Source: Bostrychus sinensis (lineage: Eukaryota > Chordata > Actinopteri > Gobiiformes > Eleotridae). From it: a DNA stretch of 64,000 nt. The stretch is from positions 12,686,534 to 12,750,533 of the forward strand of contig CM036244.1 of NCBI GenBank assembly GCA_020698575.1. Reading direction: 5' to 3'. A program made the position numbers and the translations under genes. Shown in pieces: positions 33,312-45,365 of this stretch. The notes below the pieces were generated by a model. The model was not told the origin of the DNA. It was given only the letters and a program-made list of their open reading frames with translations, and made no database searches. The stretch's first letter is position 1. Each line of letters begins with the position of its first letter.

Positions 33312-33512
33312 CATATCTGAACACATTTATCCAGCGCTTTTCTACTTCTGTGGGCGATCAAAGTATTTTACATCAAGGAAACATTCATCCATTTCCAAGT
33401 GTCGTGCCCAAGGATACAATAAAGTATAAACTAGGGGTGGAGTGGGGATCAAACCGCCAACCTTTTGGTGTTTAGTGGATGACCTGCCCTACCTCTCGAG
33501 CTACTGACGCCA
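33312..33512 (-). mobile_element. Complete tRNA-derived SINE, minus strand
   Basis: Reversed 3' end ACACATTTATCCAGCGCTTT, body AGTGTCGTGCCCAAGGATAC, B box GGGGATCAAACCGCCAACC and head CTCGAGCTACTGACGCC. Same family as 21538. Confidence 0.75.
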
Positions 33513-33829
33513 TTACTATTGCATGATATCAAAATAATTTAGTATGTTCTGATATGAGTATAAACTTAGCGGGATTGGCTGGGATTTCTAAACTTGTATT
33601 ATTCAAACTGTGAATACAAATATACATAATAAGAGTACTCAGTCTAATGCTACTTTCGAAGATTTGTAGTTGAGGTAATGGACCAAACTCAATAATGCAT
33701 TACAGCTTCCATTCAGTTCTCCTTCTCTAAGTTAAGTTGTAAGGTAAAATTAATGCATAATAATGTAATAATGAGTCCTTTCACCTGCTCTTTCGTTCAA
33801 CAACTCATTCATATGGGTACTGTGGCGAG

Positions 33830-33945
33830 TACTTTGCCTGTACAACATACTGTGGCTGAGGTTTTTGACGCCCTGTGTGGGAATCAAACCCCCAACCTGC
33901 ACTAGAAGTAAAGGAAATAACCACTTCACTAACAGCGAAGCGTAT
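33830..33945 (-). mobile_element. tRNA-headed SINE, short copy
   Basis: Minus-strand head TTAGTGAAGTGGTTATTTCC and B box GGGTTTGATTCCCACAC, then a short diverged body. Confidence 0.5.
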
Positions 33946-33952
33946 CAATCCA

Positions 33953-34150
33953 ACTGGTTCAGACAAAATGGAGCAACAGTGACTCAGGTGGAGCGGATGT
34001 AAGGATGGCGGTTCATCCACGTTGCCTGTATGTATGAATGTGTGAGTGTAAATGTGTGATTGGTGATGGTCAGAGAGGCCACAGGCACAAAATGACCGCC
34101 ACATCTCCGTCAGTCTGCCCCAGAGTGTGACTGAAGAGTGAATCAATAAA
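33953..34150 (+). mobile_element. tRNA-derived SINE, internally shortened
   Basis: GAGCAACAGTGACTCAGGTG head, GGATGGCGGTTCATCC, then GTATGAATGTGTGAGTGTAA and a diverged 3' end. It lies head-to-head with the SINE at 33830-33945. Confidence 0.55.
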
Positions 34151-34189
34151 GCAGTGTAAGGTTTTCTGAGTGTCCCGAAAAGTTCTATT

Positions 34190-34615
34190 CAGTGGTTCCC
34201 AAGGTGGGGTCCAGGCCCTGCTGGGGGTCTGTGAAGATACTGCAGGGGGGCCCCCAGAAGCTGTCTATAATTCAATTTCAATCCATTCTTTTTTTCAGAG
34301 TCAGACACATGATTTTGGTCCATATCAACAAATAAAACATACAAAAATATAAAATTAGATTTATTAATTATAAAATTAGTCAGTGAAAATCTTAAGTATC
34401 TAAAAACAGTAAGTACATAGAAAAAATCTAATTTGAAATTAATTACAGTATATTGTTTTAAAATATTACTTTAAAACAAATTTTAGCCAACAATCAGTGT
34501 TTTTGTAACGTTTTTATACAATTATACAGGGAAAAACATGAGGGAAGTTCTATAGTTGGGGGTCCACATGGGATTTTTGGAAATTTAAGGGGGCCACGAC
34601 TTTAGGAATGGCTGC
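34190..34615. mobile_element. hAT-like MITE
   Basis: Begins CAGTGGTTCCCAAGGTGGGG and GGGGGTCTGTGAAG. The right side has GGGGGTCCACATGGGATT and a decayed end AGGAATGGCTGCTC that mirrors the left terminus. AT-rich non-coding body. Confidence 0.6.
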
Positions 34616-35879
34616 TCTATATAAATCCAATGCATTATTATTATTATCATTAAAATAACTGTTCTCACAAGCCGAGTCACTCAGAGTTATCTGATGGATT
34701 ATCTGTCAAAACAAGCAAACTCTGATTAGAAGTAGGGTTAGTTTCCGTGAATCTTGTCAAGAAACCAATAAAAAGGAATTTGAGGATATTAGAAGATTGA
34801 TTTTTCAGGTTCCATATTTTAAAGTTAAAAGTTTTTGAGTGACAGCTTTTCAATGCTTTAATATCCCTGGTTTTTGAAGGAGCAGAGCAACATAGGGCTA
34901 CTATAAACTCAAAATCAAAGTCAATGATGTGATCCCTTTATTTACAATCTACAAACAGTACATATAATATATACTACACCTGTTAATCCACTTATAAGCA
35001 GCATTACTGTATTCATGCCTTTACCTAACTGTATATATATATATTTTTATTTAAGCTTGTATTTCTAACCCAGCTCCCTTTTGCTCAGGTGTTTATTCCA
35101 GAATGAAAATACTTCTGTGATGTGCATCAGTGCTTATCCCAAACAGATTTTAATGAAATCCCTTCGCTTGATGCAAAATGGGCCTCAGCAGTGAATAAAA
35201 CAATAAAGTGATGCATTTATTACAGTTCAGAGGCAGAGAGGCAGTGATGAGCTGCTGTTTAATTTCCTTGCAGATAAATATTTGGTCATTTTGAGTATTT
35301 ATCAAGAGCGCTTTATTTTTCTTTTTTTTTTTTTTGCAATGGTGAAATTAAAATCTTTCTCGTTTAATATATTGCTGTTATTGCAATTGCTGTACCCTCC
35401 CTTGTATGTAAAATGGTCACAGTTCAGAATGAGAAGCGTCTGTAGGAGGCGTTTCTAATGAAGATTCTCCACTGATGCAGTAGATATCCCATGAATCATA
35501 AAAGGAGGTTTCAAACCAGAGCTGCAAAAACTCAAAGTGTGTGAAATTAAAGTGTCCCGAGATGAGATGGTCCTGATTGTGCACACATGATGATGATGAT
35601 GATGGTGATGGCTCTAAGTGGGCAGCTGCTGGTCGTTCGAGGACTTGCGTTGGCCTAATTGAAGCTGTGGAAGTGAGAGCTCGAAGGGAGAGTTTAACTT
35701 ATCACGCGTGTCGTCATAATGTTGTCTTAAGGTCATGCCCCATTTTGAGTGATTTTGTCCTAATGGTCATTTTATCCAATCAGAAATCAGGATCATTATC
35801 ATGTATGGAGTCTTTGTATTAAAGCACTAACAGTACATATTGTAATTGTTACTTGTTTGTTTTTTATATATATTTTTGG
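34616..35879. other. No gene or recognised repeat
   Basis: AT-rich with T tract 35321-35335 and (GAT)n at 35587-35607. 35100-35300 is non-repetitive. Nothing identifiable. Confidence 0.45.
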
Positions 35880-36050
35880 TTATTTTTAGTTTTTATTGAT
35901 AGGACTAAAGTCAGAAATAAGAGAGAGAACAGGGACAGACATTCGGCAAACTGTCGGAGTCTAGGCTCAAACCCATGATGTCGAGGCAGGCTGCAATTGC
36001 CCTGCATTTGCACCGCAGCTCTATCACTGAGCCATATGGCGTTGCCTCAA
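35880..36050 (-). mobile_element. tRNA-headed SINE, family F
   Basis: Reverse of the family at 18010: GACATTCGGCAAACTG, GAGTCTAGGCTCAAACCC (B box), GCAGGCTGCAATTGCC and CACTGAGCCATATGGCG (head). A 25-bp A tract abuts the head at 36050. Confidence 0.6.
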
Positions 36051-36073
36051 AAAAAAAAAAAAAAAAAAAAAAG
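36048..36073 (+). repeat. Poly-A tract
   Basis: About 25 A beside the SINE head. Confidence 0.9.
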
Positions 36074-36937
36074 TTTTAACCATTTTGCACCATTGCGAGA
36101 TAAGGCCTGGGAGCCACAAGGTGTCAGTAAAGTAACAAATGTTTAGTTGATTATTTCCCATTGTGAGAAGTGGTTTGGAGCTGAACAGTTTGAGCATTTA
36201 CCTCCTTACTAGCGGTTTCAAGTGAATATTTGTCAGCCATTTTAAGATGACATCAAAATAAATTCAGAGCTTTAAATGCCATAAATTCTTAGCATTTGGT
36301 TAAATTAAAGTTGTCCAGCAATTATCTTTACTTTGTTTAAGATTTTGTGAATGTTTTTTTTTTTTTTTTTTTTTTTTTTTGCTTACATTTTATATTTTCT
36401 ATGTTTTTATTTGTGGGCTAAAATGTGTTTATTACACAGCAAGCACTGATATTTTACTGTATTATCTGCAGCAGTTAATTCAGTGTAACATATAAGTAGA
36501 GTGGACAAACTAATAGGAAGTTAATAGTCAAGATGTACTGACAGACATATATTTTAATATCATGACACAGTTTGGTGATTAAGTTGATAAAAATGTTTTC
36601 TTTAAAATTACCTGAAACTTTGAATATAAAAGTGCATTGTTTTTTTCTCCATGCAAATGTTGCCTTTTCTCTTTCCATTTGGTTACGGTCAAAAAATGGC
36701 TGAGCCGAAACCACGCTCTCCTTTTGAAGTTGTGTTTATCTCCCACAGGGCGTGAATAACTTAGATGTGCTTTTTTTGCCTAAAACATGCATTTGAAGCA
36801 AGTGAAAGCAGTGAATCAGCTTGTTTGCATTTAAATGAGTGTCTTGCACCAGCACACTTAAAATATTATACATAATCTCTGAAGTGAATCGGGCAATTCA
36901 GTGAGACTGTATCCTGTATTATAGATATCATTTAGAT
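36074..36937. other. No gene; poly-T inside
   Basis: AT-rich with T tract 36354-36380. Frames here are short and unrecognised. Confidence 0.45.
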
Positions 36938-38310
36938 CAGTGGTTCTTTTGCAGACTTTTGCAGTTCAAATACTAATTTAGTTTCCTTTAGATCCTGTTT
37001 TAGTTCTGCTCTGGTGGGAGATTATATTTAAAGTTTGTCTTGTTTTAGACCTGGTTTAGATCTGTTTCAATCCTGGTTAATTCATGTCTTCATTTAGTAC
37101 TAGATTATCCATGGTTCAGTCCTGGTTTAGTTCTAGATTAGCAATGGTTTACTCACAGTTATGTTTTGGTTTAGTCCTGGTTTAGTTTTTAGATTAGCCC
37201 TTTAATTCTGATTTAGACATTGATCAGTCCTGGTTTATTTTGGGTTTAGTTTAGCCCTGTTAGTCCTGGTTTAGTCAAGGCTTAGATCTGGTTCAGTCCT
37301 GGTTTAGTCCTGGTTCAGTCCTAGGTTAGTTTAGCCATAATTTAGTCTTGGTTTAGTCATGGCTTAGACTTGGTTTAGTTCAAGATTAGTGCTGGTTTAG
37401 TCATGATGATGTAACTGTTTAGTTTTGGTTTAGACCTGGTTGAGGTCTAGATTAGTCCTGGTTTAGACATGGTTCAGTCTTGGCTTATTCTGGATTTAGT
37501 TTAGCCCTGATTTAGTCCTGGTTAAGACTTGGCTTAGACTTGGTTTGGTTCAAGATTAGCCCTGGTTTAGATGTGGTTCAGTCCTGGTCTAATCTGGGTA
37601 TAGTTAAGCCCTGAATTTGTCCTGGTTTAGTCATGGCTATGGCCTGGTTTAGTTTTGATTTAGGTTTACCCTGAGTTAGTCCTAGTTAAGACCAGGTTTA
37701 GTCCTGGTTTAATTTTATATTAGCCCTTTAGCTCTGATTTAGACATGAATCAGTCCTGCTTTATTTTGGGTATAGTTTAGCCCTGGTAGTCCTGGCTTAG
37801 TCAAGGCTTAGGCCTGGCTTAGTCCCGGTTCAGTCCTAGGTTAGTTTAGCCATAATTTAGTCAATTTAGTGGTTTAGTCATGACATAGACTTGGTTTAGT
37901 TCAAGATTAGTACTGGTTTAGTCGTGATTATGTATTTGTTTAGTCCTGGTTTAGACATGGTTCAGTCCTGGCTTATTCTGGATTTAGTTTAGCCCAGATT
38001 TAGTCCTGGTTAAGTCTTGGCTTTGACTTGGTTTGGTTCAAGATTAGCCCTGGCTTAGATGTGGTTCAGTCCTGGTCTAATCTGGGTATAGTTAAGCCCT
38101 GAATTTGTCCTGGTTTAGTCATGGCCTAGACTTGGTTTAGTCTTGGTTTAGGTTTACCTGATTTAGTCCTGGTTAAGCCCAGGTTTAGTCCGTGTTAAGT
38201 ACAGATTTAGTCCTTGTTTTATCCTTGTTTAGTAAATAAACAATGCTACTTTGAATACCAAATATTTTCTGAGGTAGTACTTTGTTGTGAAAAATTTGAT
38301 AACTGACATA
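36938..38310 (+). mobile_element. hAT-like element expanded by an 11-bp array
   Basis: Left edge CAGTGGTTCTTTTGCAGACT. Right edge CCAAATATTTTCTGAGGTAG followed by GTGAAAAATTTGATAACTG, the inverted counterpart of the heads at 13954 and 39303. Between them lies an array of variants of AGTCCTGGTTT (about 37010-38235). On top of the 11-bp period a block of about 490-525 bp is duplicated. For example GTGGTTCAGTCCTGGTCTAA occurs at 37573 and 38061 (488 apart), and GGTTAGTTTAGCCATAATTT at 37324 and 37849 (525 apart). No coding potential. Confidence 0.65.
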
Positions 38311-39302
38311 TCTAATTACTAAAACAAGTCCTTTTCCTTGTCATATCTGCTTTGTTGCTCTCCTGAATGACATTTACACTTATTTCCCGCACTGTGCACA
38401 AAAGTCATGATCCTAATTATCACATCTGTAAATAAGCGTCAGAATATGTTCATGATGGGACTGACAGCAGGGGCTCAACCTCATCCAGAGCAGCAGCAGC
38501 AATGATAGTTAGAGCTGGGATTTATCACCGTCTGACACAATTTGATGAAAGCAGAAAAGCATGAAATTGAAAATAAACCCTTGGATATATTGATCTATTT
38601 CCAGTGGAATAAAGAGGATTTATTTTTTTATTTTTTTGGGTAGCGCTGTTGACAAAAAGTTATGAGGCAGACTAAAGTTTACAGAGACCAAAACAGGACC
38701 AAGATATTTAAGGACCAGAGAACAAGACCAGGGCAAGATGCAAGGACAACCATTTCAGGGAACAAAAATCTAAAATTAAAGCACAATGTCATGGTTGGTT
38801 TGCTGGATGTTAGATGTTGTTTGCTTTTGTGTGAAGGAGTGCATGAAGGGGTTAAGCCATTCATTCATTTCCTCAGCTTATCCAAGGAGCCAACAGCTGT
38901 AGCAATACCATAGCAGTCACAGACCAGCAGAGAGATGGCTGCCCTGGAAAAACAAAACAAAAAACAACATAGTACTTGAAGAACCAATGCTGCATTTTAA
39001 AGTCATTTTTTATCCTATATGTTATGGTAAAAAAATGACAAAGTAGACTGTAGTTGGTTATAGCCTGTGCCGCCATTGATACAGAGATAGTAAAGTAGCG
39101 ACAAACTTCATAAAACTTTATTGGAACAAGGTCCAGCTATAAAAAATGAGCCACGGTTATGTTCATTGTATTGTTTAAGATCTTCAGGTATCCCTTTAAA
39201 TAACTGGCTTTTGATGGACAGTTTTATTGCTGGAAGACAAAATAGAGGTTAATGACACAATTGTGGCTCGTAAATGCAAATAGTTTGAATAGTTATGCTA
39301 TA
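38311..39302. other. No gene or recognised repeat
   Basis: Mixed AT-rich sequence. A short piece near 38862 (TTCATTTCCTCAGCTTATCC) may be a scrap of the family C tail. Confidence 0.45.
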
Positions 39303-39465
39303 ATAGTGTTTTTCAAACTTTTTACACTTTTTTACCACCTCAGGAAATGTTTGGCTTTCTGAGTATTATCTTAAAGAGACAAAAATAAGCTAAATGAGGA
39401 CTAAACCAGGACTAGATAAGCTCCAAGCCAGAACAAAACCAGGACAAAACTAAATCAGGATTTGA
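39303..39465 (-). mobile_element. hAT-like head with short 11-bp array
   Basis: AGTGTTTTTCAAACTTTTTA and ACCACCTCAGGAAATGTTTG, then GAGGACTAAACCAGGACTAG and AAACCAGGACAAAAC, the reverse of the array unit. It is truncated after a few units. Confidence 0.6.
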
Positions 39466-40861
39466 AATGAAAAAGACATGAATGATTTGCATGTGCAGTA
39501 CATCACTGGTACACTTTTGTTTAGCAAATTTGCACCGAGTATGTTGCATGTGCAACATGTATCTGACCAGAGCCAGCAGGCAACGGGAAAGTAGCAAGTT
39601 CACACAATAATGACCATGCAACGACCAGAAAGCTACATGTAAACCAAACACATTTGCCTTCCCAAGCACAATCTCCTGTTCACTTTAATTTTATTTCCAT
39701 GACTTTTGTGCTTCTACCATATGTAAGCATGCTATGAATATAAATACTTAATTTTTACTCAATATCAATATCTGATCTCCTTTGTGTCTCATGTGTCGCT
39801 GGTTAAGATGTAATGTTTACATAGAAATGTGGGAAAGAGTGTTTTATTTTGAAATATACTGGATCCTCTTCATTTGTCCAGTGCCTGACTTCCTGTCTGA
39901 CTCGATCTGGTCTGTTCAGTTTTATGCATGAGAGCTCCGGCAACCGTCAAAAGACTCCTCGCGGCGTGTTTCTGCTGGACATGAACACACAGCTGACATA
40001 AACTCATGCATAGACTTGACTGGCATCTATTTGTTGCAGAGGTCGTACAGGAGACGTAGTGCACACGTCATGCATTGTGTAAATTGGGCATGAGTACCAA
40101 TAGAATAAACCTGCCTACCACCAGTGGGACCAGTACCACAGCTTGGGATCCACTACCTTCCTTGTACTGTAATGTACTATTCAGATACTGCAGAATTAAA
40201 AAGGAGCGACACAAAGTACTGTCAACACACAAGGCCAAGGGCATCTCCCTCTGATCTTGATCACTATCCCTGATCTTAGCAATTACGTGTGCACCGCTCT
40301 GTATCTCCACCATCTTAAACTGGAATTAAACAGGCCTTTTACAGCCGCTCTGGCCCCCTCTCTATCACCGGCCCGGGTCACACCATTACCTCGATTTTAG
40401 CACAGTGAGCAACATTACACAGGTGAACCCGCAGACCGTAGCAGCCAGAGGTCAGCACTGATAAACTACACCCCAGACATGAGGAAGTGAACATATTGAG
40501 AGCTCAGACAGGAACTACTTTATTTTCCCCATTAGATTGGAGAGAAACCATGTAATCCTCTAATAGTATAGTGGAAAAGAAAACATCTGTGGAAAAAAAT
40601 ATAGAGTAGGCTAGATTAAGGATTTTAATCTGCTGGCACACTCCAATAAGGGACACTACCATTGGCTTTTGAAGAATGGCTGTCAGGCGAAGTTAGATAA
40701 AGTCTATTTTAGCTTTAGATCAATCTTGTTGCACAGAAAAACTGCTCAAAAACATATGTGTGGGAAAAAGGGGAAGCAAAGTAAAATGCAGATAAAAACT
40801 GACAATGCAAGACGTTGGTTTGATCGATCTATTGCTAAACTCAGGAGATATTAAACAAAAT
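39466..40861. other. Unique interval, no gene seen
   Basis: 40060-40500 is more GC-rich and non-repetitive. Minus-strand frames of 64-85 codons lack recognisable similarity. Possibly conserved non-coding, not provable here. Confidence 0.4.
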
Positions 40862-41066
40862 CAACTTTTTTTAAAGCTTTTTATCATGTTAAAATGTTTT
40901 CTCATCAAAAACATGCCTGGAGTTGTATTTTGTTTGATGCACACCTGTTTGAGTAATCCCATATAGTGTCACTGGGTTTCAGAGGCTCAAACCTCTGCTT
41001 CTCCCACAAACCCCTGCCCACTCTAGGACGCACTGGCCAATCAAAAAGCTGTTCTCACATAAATAT
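40862..41066 (-). mobile_element. TTAA-type MITE, subfamily A, 3' fragment
   Basis: ATCATGTTAAAATGTTTTCT, ACATGCCTGGAGTTGT and CTGCCCACTCTAGGACGCAC correspond to the reverse of 46970-47180. Confidence 0.6.
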
Positions 41067-42173
41067 GTATAGTGTGTATAGAACAGGCAAGGACTGAGAC
41101 ATTTCTTAGATTTGTTTTTAAGATGTTTAAAAAAGCCTTATTTATGGATTCTTTATCTTAAAATCATTAAAATAAGACTGACTTGAAAACTGTAGACTTC
41201 TGTCAAGGCAGTGGCCATCGCAATGGTAAAGATTGTGTCTGAAGTTGGACTCAAATGAAAGCTCTACTAGATCTACTTTTTTTTTTTCAGAATCTGTTCA
41301 AAGGACTGCAACAGAACTGTACTCTGGAATAATGTTTTTAAATGTTGTGAAAAGTGCAGTGCTGATTTTATAGATGACTAAGATTAGTTTAAAAATATCA
41401 ATAAAAGCTGCCCCTTTTAAGGTAATCTCCAAATATCAGTTTAATGTTACATATTTGTATTTTGAGTTGGCAAACGAATTGAGTTTTACTGTTGTTAATA
41501 CAATAAAAGCATAAACGTAGCTATAATTCTGTTGGTGGTGAGTGGTTGGGTTGGATTTGTTATAACAGATTTTGGTCCTACAGCAGCAGGGAGGGCAGGA
41601 GTAATATCAAGTAATTTAGCTTTAATTCTTGGCACTCAGCACAAATCTGGATAAAATATGTGTTTGATGAAGGCCTTAATTATATAGTGGGAATGTACAA
41701 GGTAGGGGCAAATAAATCAAAAAGGAAAGACCAAACTGAAAGCTCTGTCCTTGACCGAGGTGAAGGCTCGAGTGCAGTATGAACAGCTCCTGCAGCGATT
41801 GTTAAGTGGCTTTGTGCAAATGAGACGCGAGATGCAGAGTAGCAGGTTCACTGTACAAGGACGGGGCACAAACAGAGGTGAAGATAATTACAGCAGATCT
41901 CATTTGGTTCATCTGTTTCAAATATAAGACAATTGTTGCTTATTAAATTGTGTTTTTGAGAGGAACAGTGGTATTTATCCTAATTGGATTTATGCACGGT
42001 AAACAATTAAGGTTTCAAATGATGTTTACCACTTGCCCTTTGCAAAATAACCCCATACATCTAAATGTCTTTTTATTATTAGCTACAGATGAATGAAAAC
42101 ATGTCAAAGTTATTCTTGCAATAGTTGATTTCTGGTGAAAAATGCATATCAAGTCCAAGGCAACATTTACAGA
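41067..42173. other. Unique interval, no gene seen
   Basis: 41740-41960 is non-repetitive and G+C-richer than its surroundings. No splice-flanked frame is convincing. Confidence 0.4.
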
Positions 42174-42385
42174 GAGGTCAGACTGAGATGGTTTGGACAG
42201 AGGAGGGATAGTGAATATATGGGTAGAAGGATGCTGGACCAAAAAGGAGTTTTATAGATGTAGTAAAAGGAGACATGAATTTAGTTGGTGTGAAAGAAGA
42301 AAATGCAGGGGGTAGGGTTAGATAGAGGCAGGAGGTTCACTTCCCCTGAAAAGGCAAAAGCAAAGATAAAGAAAAAAGGCATGGC
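42174..42385 (+). pseudogene. LINE C-terminal relic
   Basis: Open stretch EVRLRWFGQRRDSEYMGRRM then stops, with the continuing signature DVVKGDMNLVGVKEENAG in another frame and an end resembling GGTTCACTTCCCCTGAAAAG. This is the typical last part of a fish non-LTR retrotransposon. Several stops and at least one frameshift. No catalytic domain present. Confidence 0.65.
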
Positions 42386-43313
42386 TCCTCTGTTTTAAGA
42401 AGGATACAGAGAGGTAAAGCAGCTCAAACCAAAAGCTGGATTTAGAACACAGGACTGGGGCTAAAGTGGTTCCATGAAGAGGACTCTGGACTTCCAGCAG
42501 TCAGTCTAACTTCACTTGATAAGCCATGACTATGCCGTGCATTGAGCGATGATTCAATTGGGCCTCATTAAAAACTACATCAAGGTAATGCCCAGTGCCC
42601 AGCCACTTTAAATCTTATGCTTCTATTGGACCAGGTTAAAGTTTCCATAAAGTGAGGAGTCTGACTCCTGATAACCCGGCTTTACTGAACAAAAATAAGG
42701 ACAAAATAAGCCAAACTTGAAAAATAAGTCTAGTTTATTGCATTGGCTTGCTTCATAGAATACCCTCTAGCTTAGAAAGTCCATTAACTGGCTGTTAGTA
42801 GAAATTAATAGAAAGTTTGTTTGCAATACTCAATTAAAAACACTGAACTTCCTGACAGATTGACATATTATGTCAACTAAACCAAACCTGCCAGAGGCGA
42901 TGTTTAATTTATCAGTGAGAGCTACAACCAATGTTCAGGTTGGCAGGGCAGAATGTCCTTCTCTTTTGGAAAAATGTCAGTGGAATGGATATCTGTATTC
43001 AAAACATTACATGACCATTGGTCTGTTCAATTGGAAAAGGTCATAGGGACTCTAATGAGGAGCCTGCTGGGAAAATAACAAGCCCTTATGCCTGGATAGA
43101 CACCTCCCCATGTCAGAGCGGGTCATCTGGAGCGGGATGGCTCCACCTCAGGGGCATGGCAGCAGCCAACACTGACGCTATTTCTGTCTCGACACCACAA
43201 CAACCTACTGAGTTAGAAAGAATGTTTCAGCTGTCTGCCTGTTTGCTTTACACAACCAATGTGTTTACTTTGTACATAGTAAAAATTATTGTAGTTGGGT
43301 TGAATCTTTATTA
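42386..43313. other. No gene or recognised repeat
   Basis: A patch at 43060-43200 is GC-richer. The plus-strand frame of 98 codons (43018-43314) is not recognised. Confidence 0.4.
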
Positions 43314-43712
43314 GGGTGACCAGATTTCTAAATACAAAAACTGGGACACATATTTTTTTTTACTAATCACAGTGCAATTGAACTCCCCAAGTACCAAAAA
43401 AGCTTCTGAAATCCATACAGTTTTCTGCCATGTAATAAAAATACTTGACGCTAGGGCTTAGGTTTTGCATTCAAATGGCCATTTTTTATTAAAAAAAATG
43501 ACATTGTAAATAATTTTAGTGACAAAAGTTTGTAGACAAATGTGTGATTAGTCTGCTTTATGTTTCTGTTGGTTAAAATGGGGACAACTGGGACATGGTT
43601 TGTTGAAAACTGAGACATATGAGTGTTTTTACAAATTGGTCTTGGGACATGGGACAAGGAGTCTAAAACTAGGACTGTCCCGGTTAAATACAAATGTCTG
43701 GTCACTCTTTAT
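43314..43712. mobile_element. hAT-type MITE, family G, copy 2
   Basis: AGGGTGACCAGATTTCTAAA and TGTCTGGTCACT form inverted ends. The body shares GGGCTTAGGTTTTGCATT, GGGACATGGTTTGTTGAAAA and CTTGGGACATGGGA with 32081-32430. It is about 50 bp longer, with an extra AT-rich segment near 43490-43550. Confidence 0.65.
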
Positions 43713-44407
43713 GTCTGTGAAGAAACTGCAATACAAAAGCTACTTACAGTTGAATATAACACATAATACAGTTGAATATGATATCTAATGATATATAATC
43801 CAACCAAATGGGTCACAAGCTAGTGCCATTCCCAAGCCTGGATAAATTATGATTATGATTATTATTATATTGCATGGTTAACTAAAACAAAGATTGAAAA
43901 CATGACCCCTTTCGTAGAGAACAGAGCTCATTTTATTTGAACACAAAACATCCATCCATTCATTTACTGTAACTATTTTATTTTTATTTATTAATTTCCA
44001 AAGACAATCTAAGCTAAAATACCACTGTCTTAGATCGCTCTGCGCTTTTATCAACGTTTCAAACATTTCTACAAAGTCGACCGCTTCTATTGTGTGTACA
44101 TTATCAAAGCCTGCAATTACGCAACAATGGCCTATGTTTCACTGATGGCTGCGTCTCTGAAGCTTTGGATATAAAATGTTTTTTATTTCACCCATGGGCG
44201 CTTAACTCGCTGACACACAGCTGCAATCCTTTTGACATTTGAGAGAGTGCTCAGACAATGGCCTCTGTCATGTGGAGAGCTGAGAAAGATGTGTAGCTGT
44301 GGATGATACCGGGCGTGGGGAGCGAGAGTGTACTTTTGGGTTCACATGCTTGTTTTTATGCATCCAGTATTTCATAGAATATGTATTTTTATTATTTATA
44401 TGTACTG
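43713..44407. other. No gene; SINE scrap at 43820
   Basis: TTCCCAAGCCTGGATAAATT (43828-43847) is a minimal family D fragment. 44085-44290 is non-repetitive and contains AACAATGG, a SOX-like word. No gene signal. Confidence 0.4.
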
Positions 44408-44450
44408 TAACCAGGGCCGTACACAGGATTTTAGAAATACTGAGGTCCAT
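44408..44450 (+). mobile_element. Possible transposon terminus
   Basis: CCAGGGCCGTACACAGGATT followed by GAAATACTGAGGTCC resembles the start of a fish DNA transposon. It is joined directly to the 11-bp array. No matching right end found. Confidence 0.35.
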
Positions 44451-45365
44451 CATGTTGACTGCCAGTTTAGTCGTTGTTTAGCCTTGGTTTGGTTCTTGTT
44501 TCAACCTGGTTTAATCCTGGTTTAGTCCTTGTTTAGCCTTGATTTGATCCTTGTTTAGACCTGGTTTAGCCCTTGTTTATCTCTTATTTGATCCTTGTTT
44601 AGACCTGGTTTAGCCCTTGTTTATCTCTTATTTGATCCTTGTTTAGACCTGGTTTAGCCCTTGTTTATCTCTTATTTGATCCTTGTTTAGACCTGGTTTA
44701 GCCCTTGTTTATCTCTTATTTGGTCCTTGTTTAGACCTGGTTTAGTCCTTGTTTATCTCTTATTTGGTCCTTGTTTAGACCTGGTTTAGTCCTTGTTTAT
44801 CTCTTATTTGGTCCTTGTTTAGACCTGGTTTAGCCCTTGTTTATCTCTTATTTGGTCCTTGTTTAGACCTGGTTTAGTCCTGGTTTAGTCCTTGTTAAGC
44901 CCTGGTTTGGCCCTTGTTTAGACCCGGTTTAGTACTCGTTTAGTTCTTGTTAAGACCTGATTTGGTCCTTGTTTAGACCTGGCTTAGTACTGGTTTAGAC
45001 CTGGTTTAGTCCTGGTTTAGTCCTTGTTAAGCCCTGGTTTGGTCCTTGTTTAGACCTGGTTTAGCGCTGGTCTAGACCTGGTTTAGACCTGGTTTAGCCT
45101 TTGTTAAGACCTGGTTTGGTCCTTGTTTAGAACTGGTTTAATACTGCTTTAGTACTGGTTTACTCCTTGTTAAGACCTGGTTTAGTCTTGATTTAGTCCT
45201 GTCTTTTTGCTAAATAAGTCTTGATTTAGAGTATTTTTTTTCTGGTTTGGACCTGTTTTAGTTCTGGTTTAGTCCTGGTTTAGAAGCGGTTTAGTCCTGA
45301 TTTAGATCTGGTTTAATCCTGGTTTGGCCCTTGTTTGGACCTGGTTTAGCCCTTGTTTGGACCTG
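44451..45365 (+). repeat. 11-bp minisatellite with 44-bp higher-order units
   Basis: Whole block built from variants of AGNCCTGGTTT / AGNCCTTGTTT. From 44546 to about 44897 eight consecutive 44-bp units start at 44546, 44590, 44634, 44678, 44722, 44766, 44810 and 44854. Each is four 11-mers: G(A/G)TCCTTGTTT, AGACCTGGTTT, AG(C/T)CCTTGTTT, ATCTCTTATTT. The first four units have GATCC, the later ones GGTCC. Flanking parts are less regular. The same 11-mer occurs at 36938 and, reversed, at 13954 and 39303. Confidence 0.95.

Noticed and set aside
44546..44897. Regular direct repeats that could suggest a CRISPR array
   Set aside because: There are no unique spacers, units abut directly, and the context is a vertebrate genome.
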